Source: Margaritifera margaritifera
Lineage: Eukaryota > Mollusca > Bivalvia > Unionida > Margaritiferidae
Length of the DNA: 64,000 nt
Reading direction: 5' to 3'
NCBI GenBank assembly: GCA_029931535.1
Contig: JAQPZY010001684.1
Coordinates: 9,181,001-9,245,000, forward strand
Part shown: positions 58,378 through 64,000 of the stretch, in pieces
Position numbering within the stretch: position 1 is the first letter of the stretch
Layout of the letters: each line of letters begins with the position of its first letter
Made by a program: the position numbers and the translations under genes
Notes under the pieces: model-generated
What the model saw: only the letters and a program-made list of their open reading frames with translations
What the model was told of the DNA's origin: nothing
The model's database searches: none

Positions 58378-59190
58378 CTAGGCACGTGAGAGTGCATCTG
58401 CAATCACATTGTCTTTTCCCCTGATGTGTTTGATGTCAATGTTATATTCCTGCAATATCAAACTCCATCTCAACAATCTCCGATTTTTATCTTTCATTTT
58501 GTTGATGAAAGTAAGGGAATTGTGATCACTGTACACAATAATTGGAGAAAGAGCTGAGGTAACATACACTTCAAAATGCTGTAAAGCCAATATCAAAGCC
58601 AAACATTCCTTCTCAATTGTGGAATAATTTTTCTGGTGCTTGTTTAGTTTTTTAGAAAAATAACACACAGGGTGATCCACACCACTTTTGTCTTCCTGAA
58701 TCAATACTCCACCAACCCCTACATCACTTGCATCAACAGATAATTTAAATGATTGGCTGAAATTTGGTGCAGAAAGAACTGGTGCATTCTTAAGCATGGC
58801 CTTTAACTTGTCAAAAGATTCCTGACACTTGTCAGACCAATGAAATTTGGTTTTCTTACTCAATAAACTTGTCAAAGGTTCAGCAATTTTGGAAAAATTG
58901 GAACAAAATTTCCGATAATATCCAGCCATACCTAGAAATCGCATCAGTTGCTTTTTACAAATTGGAACTTGAAATTCAGAGATAGCTTTGACCTTAACTT
59001 CTATAGGTTTAACTTGACCTTGTCCCACAATATGTCCTAAAAATGTGACACAAGCATGGCAAAACTCACTTTTGCTCAAATTAATTGTCAGATTCGCATC
59101 ACTGAGTCGATCAAAGAATTTTCGAATGGTTTCCAAATGATCTTCCCAGGTGTTGTTGTAGATAATGACGTCATCGATATGGAAAAACTT
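58378..59190 (-). pseudogene. Ty3 (Metaviridae-type) Pol fragment: reverse transcriptase end and RNase H
   Basis: The frame begins inside the reverse transcriptase at FHIDDVIIY (catalytic IDD, about 59185), then FLGHIVGQG, MRFLGMAGYYRKF, the RNase H start KLSVDASDVGVGGVL, TIEKECLALILAL, YSDHNSLTF, and HIRGKDNVIADALSRA, ending at a stop. Protease, most of RT and Gag are cut off at a junction with the host repeat near 59185. Integrase, which normally follows RNase H, is absent: only ~127 bp separate the stop from the polypurine tract. The frame itself is unbroken, so the loss looks recent. Annotated as an old retroelement copy only. Confidence 0.9.
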
Positions 59191-60033
59191 GACTGAAAAA
59201 AGAATAGATAAATTTAATAAAAAGTGACGAAGATCACACGAAATATTTGTTGCAATTAGTGCTTTTAAAGTTTCAAAATTACTGTCAGGTGTTGCAATTT
59301 ACATTGATGTCGTTGATTAGCAGATTTCTTCCAATTGATAATTTAGAAAGAACACGACTTCAATCAAAATTAAATACTATACTGGATTTTGTTTCCACTT
59401 CAGCTAGGTTTAACTCTGTCAGCACCGAGTGACAGTTTGATATTCAAATATATCAGCTTCGCTGCGCTAAGCGACGGCTCAACCTCTGATTGACAGGACG
59501 CAGACGTAGATTTCAAAAGGCCAAAGGACGATAAGGAATATGAAAACATCAAAGACTGAGAAAAACAGAACACGGAAAAATCCAGAGAAGTAAATGTGGA
59601 CAGGTTGCTTTATTGTTGATACATTTTTCTTGTATGAAGACCAATTTTAGGAATAGATACTTATAATGTACTTAAGCTTTCTAGGGAATACACGTCAGAC
59701 GCCACTGTTGCTATTCTGAATTATTCACCTTTTATTTCATCATCAAACGGCATTTGGTCATTTTTTGTTGTTTTCGATAACTTTGGTGTTTTCGATTTCT
59801 TTGGTGTTTTCGATAGCTTTGGTGTGTCATGTGTTTGACCAATAAAACATTATCGTTTTCCAGGATCAGATAGATCAAATTATGAATATAGAATAACGTG
59901 ATCAATATGAAAGTCGTCATCAGTAACATCTTGAGGCTTTGTAGGATTTAACAATATCCGGCACAAACAATAGAGGGAACACAAAGTATTTTAACATATC
60001 TGATTTCATGTTGTCTACTTTTTGTAGTGTTAA
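59191..60033. other. Repeat copy 2 body, no gene
   Basis: Aligns with 3515-4208 of copy 1. A short internal repeat of TTTGGTGTTTTCGAT lies near 59780-59820. No coding feature supported. Confidence 0.5.
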
Positions 60034-60282
60034 TTAATCTGACATTTCATCGTTATCATATCTTTGTTGCCTGTATGTTTTCTTGCACTCTTTGTTTTTG
60101 TTATGCCATATCTCAGATTGTTTTCTGCAGGAGGTCGTTTGGACCGGTTTAAAGTTGCCGCTAGCTTTATGAAACTCAGTTATATATTTCTCTCCTTGGC
60201 ATTTTGGACATTTCTTTGTATGAATCTCTTTTATTTGCCAATTACATTTCAAATTAATTTTCACTATGTAAATAAAAAACAA
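60034..60282 (-). CDS. Small zinc-ribbon-like protein, copy 2
   Basis: An 82-codon frame. A hydrophobic-to-basic N-terminal extension of 20 residues leads into IHTKKCPKCQGEKYITEF, then TTSCRKQSEIW and NKECKKTYRQQ. All Cys residues match copy 1 (4209-4400), where a TGA and a new ATG shorten the N-terminus. Function unknown. Confidence 0.5.
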   Translation of the reverse strand: MFFIYIVKINLKCNWQIKEIHTKKCPKCQGEKYITEFHKASGNFKPVQTTSCRKQSEIWHNKNKECKKTYRQQRYDNDEMSD

Positions 60283-60726
60283 ACAAACATGTGAATCGTC
60301 TTAGAACAAACCTTTTCTTGCGATTGAGATTTATATTAAGTTAACCTTCCACATTTCATTGCAAATAAATGAAAGGTGAACAGGACAAAAAGGAATAAGA
60401 ATATAAGAATGACAGTCACCAGTAAACGTAACTTCACAATGTCAAAAAGTCCACATAGACCACACTAAAAGATTTAATGGAATCCTAAAGATTCAAGGCA
60501 GAGAGATCGAAGACTGAACTGTAGAGTCTAAAATATCAAAAGATGAAAAAAGGAACAAACTCAATTAACATGTATTATTTGATTGATGGTGGTGTAGCTG
60601 TTTTAGGGATCTTGTTCCTTTCGTCAAACTGTAAAGTCATGTTAAGTAAAGCAAGATGACGGAAGTTCAATCATTCATTCACTTAAGAGCCCAATACTAG
60701 GTCAAACAATTACTAATAACGTAAAC

Positions 60727-60789
60727 ATGAGTAACAACCGTATTACTAATCTAGCAGATTCAATACATAAAAGAGATGCAGCTCTATAA
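60727..60789 (+). pseudogene. Fibre-like N-terminal motif
   Basis: It reads MSNNRITNLADSIHKRDAAL then TAA. The NxRIxNLAD...RDA pattern is characteristic of the stem start of phage and virus fibre-like proteins, by general knowledge. An open upstream stretch in the same frame (about 60664-60726) may extend it. Downstream frames are broken. Copy 1 retains only a trace. Confidence 0.4.
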
Positions 60790-61265
60790 ATGTTGTACAA
60801 AAACGAACTGATACTCAAATAATTTGAACTTTGAAGGATAACAATTTGGTAGATATTAGAACATATCAAGAAAAAGATTGACGATAAATTATCAGCTATT
60901 GCAAGTGAAAGATCTATCAAAATCTCAGGTCTGCAATAGAAGATTCATGACAACTGAATGAAATAGATTCTAGATGCATGGGAATTATCCAGGTTAAAAT
61001 TCAATACCTTGTCTATTGCTACAGAAGACTACCAAACTGCAAGATAAATAACAAATGAAATACCTAACATTCAACGTTATTTAAAACCAATTGTACGGAG
61101 GAAAAACAAACGAAATAGATGCTTTAAAGAGAAAACACTAAACAAATAGATCAATGGAAGACAAAGGCACATAATCTCAACTGGAACAATTACAAAAATT
61201 ACTGACTTGAGCAACAAGACAACTAACTGCCAACACTACTACTCTGATATGGTTGCAAAAGAGGA

Positions 61266-61520
61266 ATGATTTTAAATAGCAAGATAGAGGAGATGAATGC
61301 TAATGAAAGCATTATTATATCTATGAAAACAACTTACGATTTATCTATTACAGATTTTAGTGAAATGATCAAAACTATTAAAGCTGTTACATTCGATGAA
61401 TTTTTTAAAGTTACACTCGGAGTTGAACAATGTAAAACAGATAGGAAATATGTTGATCGAGAACTGGTTAATATTATCGGTGTGGTACAAAGTAGTATTA
61501 ACAAAATAGACAAAGGATGA
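61266..61520 (+). CDS. Small helical ORF, unknown (possible virus-like protein)
   Basis: 84 codons, ATG start, helical and acidic-basic mixed: MILNSKIEEMNANESIIISM, then DFSEMIKTIKAVTFDEFFKV. The stop TGA overlaps the ATG of the next frame as ATGA. Absent from copy 1, where about 460 bp are missing. No domain recognised. Confidence 0.35.
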   Translation: MILNSKIEEMNANESIIISMKTTYDLSITDFSEMIKTIKAVTFDEFFKVTLGVEQCKTDRKYVDRELVNIIGVVQSSINKIDKG

Positions 61521-61606
61521 CACCAAGGAGAAACTATTTAATTGATATAAAACGAAATTTAAGAACACAACCAGATGCAGTTAAAGCTGAACTAGATATT
61601 TAAAGA
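61517..61606 (+). CDS. Tiny ORF overlapping the previous stop (29 aa)
   Basis: It starts in the ATGA overlap and encodes MTPRRNYLIDIKRNLRTQPD, ending ELDI. Its 3' end is retained in copy 1 (about 5325-5340). Overlapping stop-start pairs are typical of compact viral genomes rather than animal genes, but chance is possible at this length. Confidence 0.25.
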
Positions 61607-61719
61607 AGACTCGCATTAAGAATTAACACATTAAAATCGAAATCATCGAACCTATAGACATTCAAAACTGAACTGAATATGGAATGGACTTGCATTTGGG
61701 CGTTCAAATCGACGAATTA

Positions 61720-62020
61720 AATAAGTTTTTCTGTTTGTAGTAATGGTGGCCATATTTGAAGGCAGATAGGCATGATTTTGTATAAACTTCAAAGGTTTCC
61801 ATGCCAGAATGTTTTTTGTTTTTTGTTTTTTTCTGTCACATTTCATCAAATTCTGTTAAGTTACTTGGGAGAAGAAGTCGTTTAAAGTCTGTTTCTACTG
61901 TTAGTAACGGCGGATACATTTCATGGTTGATTGGCATTGTTGACGGACGCACAACACGCGATGAACAAAGGGCCTTACTATAGGCTCCTTTGGTCTTTAC
62001 GACTAGGTGAGCTAAATCAG
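61720..62020. repeat. Single ~165-bp repeat unit with bivalve-like GTGAGCTAA end
   Basis: It contains GTAATGGTGGCCATATTTGA, AAGAAGTCGTTTAAAGT, GGACGCACAACACGCGATGA and ACTAGGTGAGCTAAA. Matches the units at 5560-6315. Confidence 0.65.
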
Positions 62021-62159
62021 GAAAGTGCTAAATATTAAGAGGATTTGAAGAGAAAATCCAAACGAACGCCTTGATGTATATAGATTCACGATTTTTGCAT
62101 AGTTCTATGTTAGGACTATCGGAATTATATATAAATATATGTGGATGCAGAAGGGACAT

Positions 62160-62427
62160 TTTCACTTATAAAGAGAAATCTACAAACGAATCCGCGTTTA
62201 TTGATCAATTATAAGCAACAAAAGGGTTGTTAGGTTCTTTAAAGTCCCAAATAGCATCTCTGACATTAGATAACTGTTATGCTGCATCATCTTTTACTGA
62301 ATACAAATTATACAAACTAGATGAATCACAGAAAAGTATAACTGAAACAAAACAAAAATTACTCCTTTGCAAGTTTTCGCTTTATATTGAAGGAAGGACA
62401 CAGGATCAGAGTGATACTGATTTTTAA
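62160..62427 (+). pseudogene. Decayed small ORF, unknown
   Basis: One frame runs from about 62160 with one TAA (62211-62213), then LLGSLKSQIASLTLDNCYAA and YKLYKLDESQKSITETKQK to a stop at 62427. Helical, no domain. It belongs to the small-ORF run that leads to 63658. Confidence 0.3.
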
Positions 62428-62591
62428 ATGGATTAGAGGTAAGCAACAAACATATTACTACATATTAGGCCATTTTAAAAATCTGAACCTTATCTCTACA
62501 GTATAAAAAGAATCAATACATACTATTTAGATGAGAATAAAGTTTTTTTATCATTTGTATTGAAAATCAAATTAGTACTCATTGTCTCAGT

Positions 62592-62840
62592 ATGCGAGAT
62601 AAAAACTCGCAACATTATCAGAATTTGTTATTCTTAAATACAACAATGACAGCAGCAGCAATTATTGAAGGAGCATTAACTAAAGGACTGCCATTCGCAG
62701 AAAACAACTACTGTTCAAATTACTTGATCATGCTGAAAAGGATAATTGAACATCATACAATTACAGAAGAATTAGAGAGAAAAACTGCAGAGTTCAGTGA
62801 AAACGGAGCTAATGCACTGCATTACTTGAGTAAAACGTGA
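62592..62840 (+). CDS. Small ORF (82 aa), unknown
   Basis: ATG-led intact frame: MRDKNSQHYQNLLFLNTTMT, then AAAIIEGALTKGLPFAENN and helices to the stop. Amphipathic helices, single Cys, no transmembrane segment. Not recognised. Confidence 0.35.
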   Translation: MRDKNSQHYQNLLFLNTTMTAAAIIEGALTKGLPFAENNYCSNYLIMLKRIIEHHTITEELERKTAEFSENGANALHYLSKT

Positions 62841-62934
62841 GAGAACAAGGTTTGGTGACTTAGTACTTAAATAACCTGGATGATTATTGTGCTCAATATG
62901 CATAGACTCATCACGATGTTATTTTAGAGGCACA

Positions 62935-63260
62935 TAGACGACCTCAACAATGCGATTTCCACAACCCTTTTGATGAACAGGTAAAATACACATACATTTC
63001 ATTGCACTTGTAATGACTTTTCGTGTATATGTTGCTAGCAGGTTTCTTCCAAAAGAAATACTATAGCTCGTTTTTGAAGGTAATAAAAACTCGCACTGAA
63101 AAAAAAGGAAAATTCTAATAAGCCTAGAATAATTAACAGTGATTTCTATCAGCCTTCTCATGAACCGGTAAATTACGAGTACATATTCATTGCACTTGTG
63201 ATGGGTGTTACTGTTTATTGCTCACAAGCTTTTTGTATGGTGTTATAGTCAATAAGTTAA
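62935..63260 (+). pseudogene. Duplicated membrane-segment coding relics
   Basis: Two diverged copies of one coding block: 62950-63065 and 63145-63250. Each has an FxxP..E.V.Y.Y start, then the hydrophobic word FIALVM. The second reads VNYEYIFIALVMGVTV and, after a frame change, joins LTSFLYGVIVNKLNKK, which runs straight into the 63269 ORF. The first carries a frameshift. Confidence 0.4.
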
Positions 63261-63658
63261 ACAAAAAAATGAAAACATGCAGTGAATGTATTCCTTCTCA
63301 CAAACAGGAAAAGATACCACAGGAAGTTAAATATCTCAGTCCAACATATCATTGTATCGCATATACCCCGAGCAATATTAAATCTGAAGAAACATTCCAG
63401 AAAGCAACTCCAAAGCTAAGTCCAAATATATTTATCGCAACAGGTAGTTTCTTTGTATCATTTGATATGAAGGTAAAGAGAGATGCCAAAAATGATGTGG
63501 TCAACAATTTAGGTGAAACGGTTAAGAAATACATCATCTTATCATACGATAGTTTTTTCAAGTTGAATGACTACAACATTTTCTATGTATACAAAGAATT
63601 GTGGTTACCGGATTCAGTTAGAAGAAACTTGATTTCACAAGGTATCATGCGAAGCTAA
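63218..63658 (+). CDS. Virus-like structural-protein-like ORF (N-terminal part), tentative
   Basis: The frame is open from 63218; the first ATG is at 63269 (MKTCSECIPSHK). 130 codons follow to a TAA at 63656. It has CSEC, CIAYTPSN, IATGSFFVSFDMKVK, VVNNLGETVKKYI and YVYKELW..SVRRNLISQG. The 'beta-strand, NNLG, basic, DYN, LW, RR, QGI' order resembles the start of capsid-like proteins of Polinton/adintovirus-type integrants, from recollection, not a search. An animal-virus-derived origin is possible; the frame ends much shorter than a full capsid protein. Confidence 0.4.
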   Translation: MLTSFLYGVIVNKLNKKMKTCSECIPSHKQEKIPQEVKYLSPTYHCIAYTPSNIKSEETFQKATPKLSPNIFIATGSFFVSFDMKVKRDAKNDVVNNLGETVKKYIILSYDSFFKLNDYNIFYVYKELWLPDSVRRNLISQGIMRS

Positions 63659-63976
63659 AGCATAAATTTCGGACAACGAAGGTTTTCAGTTCATTGCGCT
63701 TGAAAGAAAAGATTAGAATCCATTAAAGCTTCAGATTCTAAGAGATAATAGTCCACTGGATTTAAACAGGAGTTAACAAGGTATTAAAAATAGATACAAT
63801 CTGAAAAACATTTGTATGCAGTACGATAAGACTACTTCAGAATCAATGGTACCATCAGTAAATGACAAGTACAGAAATTCAATTGCTTTCTTCTATGGCT
63901 ACATTTCTAGGGAGACAATTATCAACAAAGTAGAGCTAATACAACTTTAATGAGCTTGCACACTTGATTCTCCTAG

Positions 63977-64000
63977 TATGTATGTATGTATGTATGTATG
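63977..64000. repeat. (TATG)n microsatellite, cut by window end
   Basis: Six units up to the last base. Confidence 0.9.

Larger units (their letters stand above)
53978..61720. mobile_element. Long dispersed repeat with virus-like small ORFs, copy 2
   Basis: Direct-orientation partner of 361-5452, starting ACGAAAGGACCAATTTTAGACGG-like in both. It carries two extra blocks: 56236-57130 with a decayed minus-strand ORF, and the Ty3 fragment 57489-59180. It retains 61110-61575, missing in copy 1. Several of its ORFs are better preserved than in copy 1. Virus-like ORFs continue beyond the shared region to 63658. Confidence 0.7.

Overview
The window is AT-rich animal nuclear DNA. It contains spliced genes, many microsatellites, tRNA-derived SINEs and several transposon superfamilies. 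A lophotrochozoan, most likely a bivalve mollusc, fits best. The reasons are a Mab-21/cGAS-like receptor with a long helical tail, a lactase-like GH1 relic, a Ngaro-style tyrosine recombinase with an SGNH relic, and diverged ~165-bp tandem repeats of a bivalve-like type. I cannot name the species.

Layout. (1) ~361-5452 and ~53978-61720 are two diverged, directly oriented copies of one long repeat. Both carry short ORFs, a zinc-ribbon ORF, a fibre-like motif, a LINE fragment and a TATG microsatellite. The second copy also carries a broken Ty3 element, and it is followed to 63.7 kb by a run of small virus-like ORFs. (2) ~6.3-34.2 kb is bracketed by inverted, YCTTTAC-rich arrays and may be one very large CACTA (EnSpm) transposon. 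Inside lie a decayed Tnp2-type transposase on the minus strand (10.1-13.0 kb) and a multi-exon coiled-coil gene on the plus strand (22.7-30.9 kb). Nested between them are a long-TIR non-autonomous element (16.0-17.7 kb) and a Mutator-like element with 9-bp target duplications (17.9-22.4 kb) encoding a PHD finger, an OTU-like domain lacking its Cys, and a MULE transposase domain. (3) 35.1-39.3 kb is a tyrosine-recombinase element with ~480-bp inverted repeats, interrupted by a pogo/Tigger element at a TA site. (4) 40.1-46.2 kb holds an intact single-coding-exon cGAS-like receptor on the minus strand. Its 3' end was hit by a 3.4-kb insertion with 468-bp direct repeats and a 4-bp duplication. (5) 47.9-53.3 kb is a GH1 glycosidase pseudogene on the plus strand.

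The host gene best supported as functional is the cGAS-like receptor. The coiled-coil gene has consistent exon phases in its middle and may be a transposon accessory gene. Most of the rest is layered mobile DNA, some of it recent: the two 468-bp repeats differ at one base.
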